Positions 1 to 11,120 of a stretch of 64,000 nucleotides of DNA are shown piece after piece. The DNA lies in the NCBI RefSeq assembly GCF_032118995.1, contig NC_092665.1, positions 16,388,012 to 16,452,011 of the forward strand, in the 5' to 3' direction. Within the stretch, counting starts at the first letter, position 1. Each line of letters begins with the position of its first letter. This stretch comes from Asterias amurensis. Lineage: Eukaryota > Echinodermata > Asteroidea > Forcipulatida > Asteriidae. The notes beneath the pieces are model-generated. The model did not search any database, was not told where the DNA came from, and saw only the letters and a list, made by a program, of their open reading frames with translations. A program made the translations under genes and the position numbers.

Positions 1-78
1 TTGAGGGAGTTTTCTTTGTAAGTATAAATACTTTCTTCTGTTTCACAGTTTTTTATTTTGTTTTTTTCTTCTCTGTAG

Positions 79-685
79 GAAATGTATCTGGCTTTCATCC
101 CAGTGCTGTTAAAATATGGTAAGTTTGGTTTCTGACAATCACAAAAACCATGTCTAAATATCTAAAATGGTGTAGCAAATGAAATGAGAATTAACTATAA
201 TTCATAGTAAACTTGAGGGTACTACCATGTGTAAAATTGTTTTGTTGGAGTGTTGGCTCTAAAAAGAGCCTGCGTGATCTTGATGTTTCAAACAGTATAA
301 ATACTCTGCTCGTCTTTGGGAGATGAACAACAAGAGAAGAGCAGAGTAAACTGTCAAGACCATACCGGCTCATTTCAGAGTCAACACTCTTAATTCTTAT
401 CTTAGAGTAAATTTGTTAACTATTGACCACTGTTCATACCCCGTGATAAGATGTCAGTACCAATCCTCTACTAAGCAGTAAGTACTGCAAACAAAATATC
501 AAAGGAGTTTTCATTTTGCTCTTGCAGGAGGAAATGTTGGCGTCAACAAGTGTCTGATGAAGGTGGCTAAGTGCCAAAACATCGGTCCAGCACGTCTTCC
601 GAACCCTAACCTTAGCAGTGAGGCACTCCTCCTTATGGAACAGGATCTTAAGAAGATTGGATTCCTTGAATGGATCAAACAGTAA
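79..685 (+). CDS. NPL: N-acetylneuraminate lyase (NPL-type), 3' end only
   Basis: Two terminal exons of a gene whose 5' part lies outside the window: 79-118 and 528-685, stop TAA at 683-685. The acceptor before 79 follows a T-rich tract, the donor at 119 is GTAAGT, and the codon phases (13 codons plus one base) join cleanly. The joined C-terminal peptide reads EMYLAFIPVLLKYGG and continues to a final FLEWIKQ. The segment GPARLPNPNLSSEAL, followed by a lysine-rich helix ending in GFLEW, matches the C-terminal end of animal sialate aldolases (GPPRLP motif). These enzymes belong to the DapA/NAL TIM-barrel family and cleave N-acetylneuraminate to N-acetylmannosamine and pyruvate in the cytosol. 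The catalytic Lys and Tyr would be on missing upstream exons. Another DapA-family member (for example HOGA1) is the main alternative. Confidence 0.7.
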
Positions 686-1077
686 AAGGATCGGGGAAAG
701 ATTTTTTTAGAGCTGCTAAGGTAACATTTTGCTACTGTATCTGCCAAGCGGGAATCCAGTTGTTAAATCTTTCATGTGTCGACCGGGCGCTAGCGACTGG
801 TTTTAATCCCTTCAGAAAATAGATGTACATGTAAAATGAAAAAGATATATTGCATGGCCACAGTTTTCAGAAAAGAATAGCTGACTCTTGATAGAGGTAA
901 CTATTGTGACTAGGTTTTGGGGGAAAAAAAACAGAGTAAACTTTTATTTTTATTTTTATTATTAATGGTTTATTTATTCCACATATTTAAAAAAGACACT
1001 GACAGTAAAAAAAAACTGAATTGCGGTCTTAACTTACAATTTGTCATTTAATAGTTAATATGTCCATATCACTGTAT

Positions 1078-1083
1078 AATAAA
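1078..1083 (+). terminator. Candidate poly(A) signal for the NPL-type gene
   Basis: AATAAA lies 393 nt past the NPL stop codon, just before the palindromic element at 1101. Other A/T-rich sites nearby could serve instead. Confidence 0.35.
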
Positions 1084-1100
1084 TGATGTATGAAAGGGTT

Positions 1101-1281
1101 GAAGGCCCGTCCACACAGGTCCTGATAACGAGAATGAAAACAAGAATGACAAAAATGAACGCCCTTGATTGGTTGAATTGCTTCACGCAGAATACGCCCA
1201 TGCTTATTCAACCAATCGAGGGCATGCAATTTTATCGTTCTCATTTTCGTTCTTGGTATCGGGGCCTGTGTGGCCGGGCCT
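1101..1281. mobile_element. MITE-like palindromic element, about 180 bp
   Basis: The left end AAGGCCCGTCCACACAGG is the near-complement of the right end (CCTGTGTGGCCGGGCCTT). Inside, GAACGAAAATGAGAACG-type arms pair across the centre, and two copies of an ACCAATC(A/G)AGGGC-type segment face each other. There is no coding capacity. The structure is that of a non-autonomous DNA transposon, but I do not know the family. Confidence 0.6.
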
Positions 1282-1920
1282 TAAGACAGCGAGGTAATTG
1301 GGCTGGGAAGTAGATTTCTGTAAAGCAATGTTACTCAGGGCTTAGCAATTATTTTGTAATGGTTTAGTAGCTTTTATAAAAGTGTCCCCTGGTTTTAGCT
1401 CTGAGTAAGGTGATCATCCACACATGCCTTGCTGCTTTCTTGTCATGATCAGGTGACAACTTCTTTTTCAGCTGAGCCAGTGGTTATTTCAAAACAAAAA
1501 ATTGGTTTATTTCCTTTGTTTTAGATCTTTTTACAGTTGTTTGCCTCAAGGGTGGACTACACAACATGCTGAGATTGATCTTAAGATGTGTATCGAAACT
1601 CTGTTTGTCTTGATCAACTCATTCACACAAAAAACTGGCGAACTGTTTAAAAATATAAAAAGGACTAGGATTTTAAACTTAATTTTTTATATTGTAGGGT
1701 TTAAAATTTAAAGTTTTTAGATACAATATCAAAACTTTGTCAGATTGGGCACAAATGTATCTTTAAAAGTATGTATATTTTATGTATTGGGCAATCTGCC
1801 AATAACCACCTCTATATTTGTACTGTATTATGAAACAATCTTGCTCTATATGTGCCCTTTGTGTGTATTTGATTGCAATAATTCTGTCTGTATGTTTAAG
1901 CTGTTAAAGTACTCCAATTC

Positions 1921-2100
1921 TTGGCAAAACATTTAGAGAGAAAAAAGACAAGGGAGAGGGCCAGCATTTTTATCAATTTTAGGCAAAATATTGAGGGGAA
2001 AAAAGCGACAAGCGGTAAGTCCAGCATTTTTATCAACTTTGGGCAAAATATTGAAGAAAAATAAACGACATGGGGTAAGTCCACCATTTTTATCAATTTA
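1921..2100. repeat. Three tandem copies of a 60-bp unit
   Basis: Three consecutive 60-bp units share GGCAAAATATTGA-like starts and a CCA(G/C)CATTTTTATCAA-like end. They differ by scattered substitutions, so this is an old minisatellite. It lies downstream of the NPL gene and codes for nothing convincing. Confidence 0.8.
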
Positions 2101-3101
2101 ATTAAGGCCAGTGTCCACTTTGTCCTTCTTTTTTTACGATTTGAACTTTAATTTTGTATTTAAACAAAAAAGTAATGTTAAGTAAAAGAGGCTGACCTAC
2201 AAGGAATTGTCCAAAGTTCATATTGGAGTCTGACCTCTTCATGCTGGATGGAGGGGGGTCATGGGTCAAGATGTTAATATTTCCTCTGTTTGGTTCAAAA
2301 TTGAAAGCATTTTTATCTTTGATTGAGGGTCAAAATTACTGGGAAATCTAAAAAGCACTCAGGTGATTTTTGTGGTGGGGGAGTTACTTCTTAAAGTTTT
2401 TGCTTGCCAGTACTTCTTTTAACATAGAAGTTTAAGAACAGTTAGTCATCAAAAACAATGTTGTTAACATATTTTTGTATTTTGACACTAATTTAATTTA
2501 TAAAATGATGGTATTAAAGTTCTATGAACATGGTCTTTGTTTGAAATTATATACTGCAATGACATAATCTTATCATAATCTCATAAACTTCAACCATAAT
2601 TTAAAATGACAAGGTTTTTGTAAATTGTATTGCTCTTTTAAGACATACTGCCGTTCAATACCCAAGGCACTTTGGCGCTCTAGTCATACACATTCAGCTC
2701 CATGAAATCTCCCATAACTCAATAAGATCAATTTTACAAACAAACACTGCAAGATAATAACTTCAGGTTATCATCAAATAACTAGAATTTAAGATGTGAC
2801 ACTCTAAGTTCTCACACTTATTTTTAAAGCATAATAAAAATTAACTGCATACAGACTTGATTTCAAGTCTGAACAAATCAAGACAACTCTGAGTAATAAA
2901 TACCTACAAAACTGGTAATATTACCCCAACAAAAATATTTCAATTTCCTCAAACGAGTGCAAATAGTGAAAGCAATATTTCAAAATAAGGTATTTTAAAT
3001 CTCGTCTTAAAGGTGCCAACCTGTTCCTCTTTGTTGTCAATATCGGACTCTAGGTGGCAGCAGATTTAACAGGTACGTTTACTGTATTGACCTGATTATT
3101 T
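2101..3101. other. AT-rich convergent intergenic spacer
   Basis: Between the NPL 3' region and the SUMF2-like 3' end. I see no exon-like frame or RNA gene here, only A/T-rich sequence with scattered poly(A)-like hexamers. Confidence 0.5.
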
Positions 3102-3262
3102 AGGGCTCAATTTCATTAAGCTGTTTAGCAGAAAATACTGCTTAGGAAATGTCTTTGCTTAGCAAACAAATGAGGTGCACCATTTAAAACATCAAATTTT
3201 ATTTAACTTTGACTGGTCACCTTTTTCTGCTGAGCAAATTGTTGTTGTGCTTAATGGTTTGA
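3102..3262. mobile_element. Degenerate copy of the GGGCCCAATTTCAT palindromic family
   Basis: It starts GGGCTCAATTTCATTAAGC and carries the TTTAGCAGAAAATACTGCTTA interior (first 20 bases shared) seen in the copy at 5356. The right end is eroded. It sits just past the SUMF2-like stop codon, so the 3' UTR of that gene probably runs into it. Confidence 0.5.
3198..3203 (-). terminator. Candidate poly(A) signal for the SUMF2-like gene
   Basis: AATAAA on the minus strand, about 220 nt past the stop codon and inside the degenerate MITE copy. It is the nearest canonical signal; usage is inferred. Confidence 0.3.
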
Positions 3263-3420
3263 TTTAGAAACATTAGCTGTTTCAAACTGCTACCAATCAA
3301 AAGAACTTGTGGTGTAGTAAATGCAAAGAAATGTTAATGGTCCGACAGTGCGACCCTAGCAGAATTCAAAACTTTTCCAGACTTGTACACAATAAGGGAT
3401 CCAAATTACTTGAGGCACGG

Positions 3421-6400
3421 TTAAAGTTCATTTTTACTTTTCTTTTTCCTACCGTTCAGATCGGCTGGATGAGGCTTGACCTCTTTGACCTTTTGACCTT
3501 CTTGAATAATGACATCAGGCTCCTCAGTTCGTTGTTTTTTATCTGTACCTTTTTTCTTGCCCTTGGGTGGTTTCTGAGTGTTTGACGCGACGGACATAGC
3601 GCAACGGAAGCCGAGGTTGTCTGATCCTGCATCTGGAGTGTTTCCAGTTCTGAAAGAAAAATATCAAAATGAATTATGATTTGTTTAAAGCGAGACCTCA
3701 AAAAAAGGTACAGTCAAAATAATTAAGGGCAGGCAAATTATTTTTCTTAAGAACAGTTGGCTGTTCAAAGTCAAACGCCACACAACACGGATGAGCATGG
3801 AGATGGGAGTAACAACACCCGGGCCCAATTTCATGGCTCTGCTTACTGCCAAATTCTGCGCTTACGATCGCGATTCCCCGCTTACGTGCAAGCGCCAAAT
3901 TTCTGCGCTAGCCTTGTAAGCGAAGAATGCCTTGTAACGTGGAGTAGGCATGCGCATAAGCAAAAATTCACTGCTAACCCGTGAAATAGGCTTGCCGTAA
4001 GCACAGAATTCCCTGCTTCTGCGCTTACGATCACGATTCCCCGCTTACGTGCAAGCGCCAAATTTCTTGGCTAGCCTTGGAAGCGAAGAATGCCTTGTAA
4101 CGTGGAGTAGGCATGCGCAGAAGCAAAAATTCACTGCTAACCCGTGAAATAGGCTTGCCGTAAGCACAGAATTCCCTGCTTCTGCGCTTACGATCACGAT
4201 TCCCCGCTTTTGTGCAAGCGCCAAATTTCTTGGCTAGCCTTGGAAGCGAAGAATGCCTTGTAACGTGGAGTACGCATGCGCAGAAGCAAAAATTCACTGC
4301 TAACCCGTGAAATAGGCTTGCCGTAAGCACAGAATTCCCTGCTTCTGTAAGCGCGCCGATTCTGTGCTTACGGTAAGCAGATCCATGAAATTGGGCCCAA
4401 GTCCTTTAATGTCCAGGTTCAAGGCCCTGCAGTAAAGGCCTTTACCTTCGGATTGATCCGTTACTTCAAGGCCACAACCTTGCCAGTTTAAGACAGTCGT
4501 TTAAGGCCTCGTTGCCGCTCTTTTATCCCCTTAATGATTGATTGATAAGATGTTAAGCTGTCCTCTCACCTTGTCGTTACTCTGACTTGATGATTGAAGG
4601 AACCATCTTTAGAGTCGATATAAGATCCTCCTCTTAAGGTGTATTTGGTTCCTTCTGTCTCCTCCGTATCTTCACTACTGCCATCAAACCTGGAGGATGT
4701 CCATTCCCAAACGTTGCCAACCATGTCAAAAAGATCTGTTATAAAAACATTTGTATTTATTCATTCATTTATTTATCAAAAGTGCGAAACTCCTTTCCAA
4801 CAGAAAGGGACTTATGGCATCACTGCAAAATGTATTTTGTTTATTTAATAAAGAAAACGGGAATCTGACGGGCTATTTTGTAAATATAATGATGGGACGA
4901 ACCAAAATTGACTGGAGTAAGTCTTTAACCTGGGATCTTGAGCTTAAAATGACGGTGCTCTCTCAACTGAGCTATCTAGCCCTAATATTAGTGCTCTCCT
5001 ATTTTTACCAATATCTGTTTCGGAGTGCCACTCAGAAGCCATACAAGCAGTAACTTGCATGTTTATGCAGATCTCTCCCTAAAGTTCAGAACTTGTAGAC
5101 TCACCAAACTCATTTTGAGATGGGAAGGCATCCACGGGTGACACGCCCTTGTAACCGTCTTCCTCAGAGTTCTTGTCTGGGAATTTCCCCTGCCAGATGT
5201 TCATGCGATTGACGTCAAACTTGTTACCCCACGGATACTTTCTTTCTGTAGACAATGAAATAATTGTTTACAAATTTGTTAATTAATGAAAGGTTAAAGG
5301 TGAAGATATAAAAATAGAAATTGGAGAACGCCAAGAGTGTACACACAATGTACATGGGCACAATTTCATAAAGCTGTTGAGCAGAAAATATTTCTTGAAA
5401 ATTACTTTGGTAAGCTAAAATTTAGTAAACTTGATCTAATTTTGGCTAAAAACCTGCTTCTTTAAAGCGATACTTTTCTTTGCTAAGCAGAATTTTTGAG
5501 CTTACAGGCTTTATGAAATCATCAGGCCCTGTGCATTTTTAGTTAAGGTCATTATTACTGACAGTAACTTCTGCCTGGACAGCACCATGGCATATACACT
5601 ACTCTAGGGTGAGGTCATCCCCCAACCCCTACCAACCCCACCCCTAAGCTACCAGCTTACTTGCTAAACCTCCTCTAGCAGCATACTCCCATTCTATCTC
5701 AGTTGGTAGTCTCCATCCATGCCACTGGCAGTAAGCTCTGGCATCTCTGTGGCTGATATGAACTGCTGGATTATTCAGACGATGTACGACCGATGAACCT
5801 TTCCCTTCTGGCTGAAGAAAAAACAAAAAAGTTATAGAAGAAAATCATTATTAACATGAAACAGTGGTATAATAAAAAAGTAAAGCACTTTAAGAGAAAT
5901 TGTTTTAAAGGTGACTGACAACTGTTATGAATATTAAAGAGCTAAGCGTGTGTGGGAGATTGTGATAGCGCCCTCTTTTGTCTCAACTTGCTTCAGCCTT
6001 TGTTATTTTACCGTATGGGGGGTCACACACACACTGGGGGAAAAACCCCATTGGGTGTAACACCTCCAATAAACCACGAAGGGATATCTTGAAATAAAAA
6101 TAAACTCCTTTTAGGTGATCCCTGGCCAAATAAAAAGGGGGAATTGAGGATAGATACAGGCTTCTGCCTGGCACCCCGATCAAAGATATGACTCAACAGG
6201 GAGACTGCCAAGATCTGAGCTAGAGCACCAGCATATTCATCCAGAGGTTGCAAATTTAAGTCTCGCTGCAGTAAATTTTATTTTTGATCAACACCCAATA
6301 CAAGGTTGTTGCCACAAACTGAGTACAAGAGACTTAGACAAACACATGCAATGTAAACTCAATCTTACCATTCTCCAGTAGGCTCGATCAACTGGTACCC

Positions 6401-8605
6401 ACCACGGTGCACCCTGGATAAATAAAAGTCGAAATAAACAGCCATCGTCAATTACATCATCAATTAATTAAAGTTCTTTGTTAAGTCATATCATAACTAC
6501 AGCTGTTTCCAACATGTGTGTTTAAGCAAACAATGAGCAGCAGATACACCAAACAATTAAATAATTCCAAACATTTTGATCAATGCTCAACTCGGACACA
6601 AATTAATTCTAAACGTACTGCCACGTATACCACGGTTCACTGAGATATAGCTTGCCTAATGCCCAGAGTCCTGTAATTTCAGCTCTTGGTCAGTAACCCA
6701 AACAACCGAACCCGCTCTGCTTTTGTATTTCAAAGAGGATGGGAAATGCAAAACTCAATTCTGCGATGGTAATCAATTTCTAGAGTTCTCATATTGAAGA
6801 CAATGTGTATCTTTGAGAGGGCACGGCCATTTTCATTTTGCAAAGGGCATCTCAATTGTCAGTGAATCATAAAGTCTATAGGAGAATTGCTGGCAACAAA
6901 GCCAAGATGAGGGCAATGTAGCCAATGGCCATAGCCGAAGCCAAAGACCAGGGCAATGTAGCCATTAGCCAACAAGTATAGCCATAGCCAAGACCAGGGC
7001 AATGTAGTCAAGCCAACAGCCATAGCCGCAGCTGCAGTGGGACTATTACCTGAATTCTATCCTTTGCCTTGTCACTAACTTCCTTGGGAACAAACATCTC
7101 AAGCACAAAACTCCAGCCGAAGGTTTCAGCATCTGTCTTGTATTTCTTAGCCTTGACAAATTTTCTGTCCAAATAAAATTGAAAGATTACTAAATAAATG
7201 AGCATTTTAAAATTCAATGGAAAGACTTGTGAAATAAATTGATTGCAGAAGTTGATCTTATATCATTGTGTGGATTTTGGATTTTTGTGATTTCTCTTAA
7301 AAATCATAAAGACTCATATTGTGCAATTCCAAAAATGTGTAACTTCCCTTCAAACATGTTTACACCTAGTCACTGGGTCATGTATTTTATTCCTTAAACC
7401 ATCTCAGCTCCCTCTAGGGAGTAAACAGTTTGTACTGCCAAGTAATGTAGTGCACTAAGCTAAAGCAATCACAAGAACCATCTCTGACTCACAGGTACCC
7501 ATGTACCCATTTACTCCTGGGTGAAGAGAAGCAGTTAAAGTTAGTTGCCTTCCTCCCCTATTAATACAAAAAGCACTGATCCTTTTAAACTATGTTATGC
7601 TTGCTATACCTAAAGGATGCTATCGTGACAGGATATCTGTTGATCTTGAAGTTTTTGACCTTCTCAAGACGAGTAGGACCTTCTCCTTCTTTACCGTCCT
7701 CTGCATCCGTTCCCATGACAAACTCCTTGCCTTCAATAAGAACCATCTCCTCATACTTGTCAACCTCAGGATCTGTGGGCAAAATGAGAGAAATTTATGC
7801 AGATTATTCAGTTGCTCAACATTTGTTTCTTTTATCGGATAAAAAATATTGTTCAAAATTTGAGATGTCTTTAATTGTTACTTTTTCAGTCGACAGATTT
7901 TTCTTTTTCTTAAAAATTTCTCTGAAAAACTGTTGATTAATATTAATTGTTGAAATAATCAGTAAAAGTGTCGCCGTGATCAAAAGCAAGCCTGTCTGTG
8001 TGGCTGTACAGTACTCATGAACTCTGTCTGACTCTGATACAGTTATGTAAATGTCCGTGGCATTCGTCCAACAGAGACGTGTGGTTCAAAGAGGGAGAGT
8101 GGAAAGGTGATTAGTTGGGTAGGGGTAAGTACAGGTAGACTGATTGAGAAACAGAGTTGTCAGGTCCAATCTCCAATAATTTTAAAGAGTCAAGAGTCCA
8201 GTCAAGAAGAGATGTTGGGTGAATTGCAACTGCATTTTATTGAGAAGTCAGTGACCATGGTGACCTTGACTGAGGGTTAAATTCACAACCACTCCAGACC
8301 ACACCAATAACTACTCCTACAACTATATAGTCTATAGTATAGAGGTTCGTTCGGACGTTCGGAGACGATAGCCGAACGAAACTCATAGTTCTAGGAGTAA
8401 CCAACAGCTATGACAACGAACAACAAGCAGACAAGTTACAACAACCATGGCAACAACAATGTAGTTTTTTACTTAACTTTGTTTATTCCATAAAAATAGT
8501 TTTTTTACCTGATGGAACGTCATCTTTCCGAGCTGATTCTGCACTGAAAATCACCCATGACAGAAGTAACACCAAGCAATGAGAAATCCTTACGTTTGAA
8601 AACAT
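3421..8605 (-). CDS. SUMF2: SUMF2-like protein (inactive formylglycine-generating-enzyme paralogue), ER-retained
   Basis: Eight coding exons on the minus strand: 8605-8509, 7772-7610, 7164-7050, 6413-6369, 5811-5661, 5245-5105, 4735-4570 and 3649-3421. All junctions are GT-AG and in phase, giving 368 residues. Residues 1-25 or so form a signal peptide ([20 protein letters not shown]). The FGE-sulfatase domain follows, with landmarks [59 protein letters not shown] and [12 protein letters not shown]1 oxidises a cysteine of sulfatases to formylglycine using two cysteines before the NTPD segment. Here that stretch reads [20 protein letters not shown], with neither cysteine, as in SUMF2. The tail after RCA is about 55 residues longer than in mammalian SUMF2, rich in Lys, and ends KNEL, a KDEL-type ER retrieval signal. 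I chose Met at 8605 because it begins the signal peptide; an upstream in-frame Met at 8863 would bury it. Likely an ER-lumen partner or regulator of SUMF1 and sulfatases. Confidence 0.93.
3819..4399. mobile_element. GGGCCCAATTTCAT palindromic element enlarged by three 163-bp tandem units
   Basis: The ends are inverted repeats: GGGCCCAATTTCATGGCTCT on the left, and its near-complement ending CATGAAATTGGGCCC on the right. Between them a 163-bp unit repeats three times, starting at about 3859, 4022 and 4185 with CGCTTACGATC(G/A)CGATTCCC. The copies are nearly identical, so the expansion is recent. The whole lies in the last intron (4569-3650) of the SUMF2-like gene. Confidence 0.85.
5356..5529. 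mobile_element. GGGCCCAATTTCAT-family palindromic element in a SUMF2 intron
   Basis: The left end GGGCACAATTTCATAAAGC and the right end GGCTTTATGAAAT...GGCCC are inverted repeats about 170 bp apart. The interior is TTAGC/GCTAA-rich with no coding capacity. It lies in intron 5 of the SUMF2-like gene. Confidence 0.7.
6885..7030. repeat. Minisatellite, about three units of 45-55 bp
   Basis: Repeated AGGGCAATGTAG(C/T)CA and GCCATAGCC words in the intron between SUMF2 exons 3 and 4, ending about 20 bp from the exon 3 donor at 7049. On the minus strand it forms the first part of that intron. No function seen. Confidence 0.65.
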
Positions 8606-9673
8606 ACTTTCGGTGGGCAAGAAGATTAACACACTGTTTACGGAAGTACAGTTCCAATTGACTAGACTAGGAAAGTACACGTAGAAAGTACGCGTAGAGT
8701 TAGCATTGTATTGTTGTGTCTGTGTACACAACACATGGCACAGAAGGTCAAGGGTCATCACAAAACTTCTGAAAATTAATGTCGATGAGGGCGGTATACT
8801 ACCACACCGTAAAAACCAAACCGACACTTTTTCGCATCCCACTACTACATCCGCCCCACACAAGAAGCTTCAGAGTTTCGCAACCATCCCCTCCCACGAC
8901 TCTTTAAAAAGGGGGGAAAACCTGAATATCATAAAACACCTGCCCCTCTCTCCAATGATTATTTCAAAAAGGGAAAGAAAGCATAAATTCAATTTAAGGC
9001 ACTAGTTATTATATATAACGCCTCTCTAAGGATTATTTCAAAAAGGGAAAGAAAGCCCGAATTTCATAAATCTTGTCCGCCATTTTGGGAGCCAATTGTT
9101 CAGAAACGAATGACTCCCAAAAACGATTTATTGATAATAAACGCAGCTTTTGATCAAGTGATAATTTTTTAAAGCCATTGGACCCTTTCGGTACAGAAAA
9201 AAAAAAAAAGTTCACAGATTTACAAATAATTTACAGGGTTTACAGAAGGTGATGGTGAAAGACTTCTCTTGAAATATTAGTCCATGAAATGCTTTACTTT
9301 TTGAGAAAACGGTAAAACAATATAAATTCTCGTTAACGAGAATTACGGATTTGTTATAAACACATGTCATGACACGGCGAAACGCGCGAAAACAGGAGTG
9401 GGTTTTCCCGTTATTGTCTCCCGACTCCGATGTCCGATTGAGCCTAAATTTCCACAGGATTGTTATTTTATATATAAGTTGTGATACACGAAGTGTGGGA
9501 CTTGGACAATACTGTTTACCGAAAGTGTACAATGGCTTTAAACAACTTTTTAGGCATAATTATTTCCTTCGATTTATGAAAACAAAAACTGCTTGACCAG
9601 GTACAAACAAAGGGTTTGGACTTTGTTTGGAACGTTGATTGCAACCTACCTATACAAAACCATTTGAGACGGT

Positions 9674-10049
9674 GTCGCATGCAATGATGTCCTCTATGCA
9701 ATACTATCCGGAGGACATTATTCCCGATGCAATAATGTCCGCCGGACGGTTTCGCATATATGCAATCGTGCCCGCCCGGACGCTACTGTGTAATGCAATA
9801 GTGTCCGCCCGGACACATTTGCACATGCAGTTGTGTCCGCCCCGTCGCCATTTTTTACAAGAATAGCCATGCTGTAGGTTCGGTGCATGAACGCTTGCTT
9901 ACGCGCGCACATGGCCAGTCATGTACATGTACAAGTGTCCAAATGTACAGTCATCCACCGGACGGCTTTTGCATAGCCCCGGACACGATTGCATATGCAA
10001 AAGTGTCCGGAGCGGACAGTATTGCATGGCGGACATAATTGCATCTGAC
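9674..10049. mobile_element. Composite palindromic element, copy A
   Basis: Made of alternating TGCAAT, TGTCCGCCCGGACA and TTGCATATGCAA words, with terminal inverted repeats GTCGCATGCAATGATGTCC (left) and the complement of GTCAGATGCAATTATGTCC (right). It is missing at the matching place in the other half of the duplication, which defines its ends. No open frame. Confidence 0.7.
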
Positions 10050-10668
10050 AATGGCACAATGCCAGTGTTTCCCTTTTTTACTGTGAACCTTTATCGTACA
10101 TACTAGGCCTACACTGTCAGACCACACGCCGCGGTTGTAGCCTATTCAACAAGGGAAGGTTTGTAAAGAAATTCACCAATAGGGATTCGAACCCATTAGT
10201 GGCCTGCAGTTACAGGCATGAATGCTCACTCAAACTCTGTTATATAACTCTAATGGGTTGCCCTACTCATCAATACGAAAAGAGAAAGAAATTGAAAAAC
10301 AGATGAAACTGAGGAATGTGACCTCTTGAATGTTTTCATTATTAATACAAAATAAGGATATCTAGGCACGGGTTTCGAAGCCCTCGTAGTGTGGCCCTAT
10401 ACATCACAAGCCATTTTGAGATAATGGTGGACACAATACTAACACTATTGTTTGTGTAAACCTGTCTGTATACACCCAAACCACACTGGCCACATTATCT
10501 AAAAAAGGCTAAATTTATTGCTGGACGTCTCGCGCTGGGTCATCATCACAAAACTTCTGAAAAATAATGTCGATGAGGGCGGTATACTATCACACCGTAA
10601 ACCAAACTGGGTTGTGTTTCCCCGCTTACATATCCACAGGAGCTTCAGACTCTTCCAAAAGGCCGGTG

Positions 10669-11120
10669 GTCGCATGCAATTATGTCCTCTATGCAATACT
10701 ATCCGGCGGACATTATTGCATATGCAATAAACGTCCATGCAACAATGTCCGCCGGACGGTTTTACATATGCAATCGTGTCATGCAATTGTGTCCGCCCGG
10801 ACACATTTGCATATGCAGTTGTGTCCGCCCCGTGCAAAAACCGTCCTTGCAGTAAATTAAACGCCCCTGGTCGACGGAACACTTTCGCCTTTAATGTTCG
10901 GCCGTTGGATGTTCGCTGCAATCATAAAAGTAATACGTGAATATTCATGCTGTACAAATGTTGTTATGGTAGGTTCAGTGCAGGGCACACTCGCTTACGC
11001 GCGCACATACATGTACACATGTCCGCCGGACGGTTTTTGCATAGCCCCGGACACGATTGCACATTTATGCAGGGGAGTCCGGGCGGACAGTATTGCATGG
11101 CGGACACAATTGCATCTGAC
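10669..11120. mobile_element. Composite palindromic element, copy B
   Basis: Same end words (GTCGCATGCAATTATGTCC and ...AATTGCATCTGAC) and the same internal GTCCGCCCGGAC and GCATATGCA palindromes as the copy at 9674. It lies between blocks a and b, while copy A lies between blocks d and f. A long C-run follows its right end. Confidence 0.7.

Noticed and set aside
4031-4330. Minus-strand 99-codon frame
   Set aside because: Lies inside the three 163-bp units of a non-autonomous element and mirrors their periodicity.
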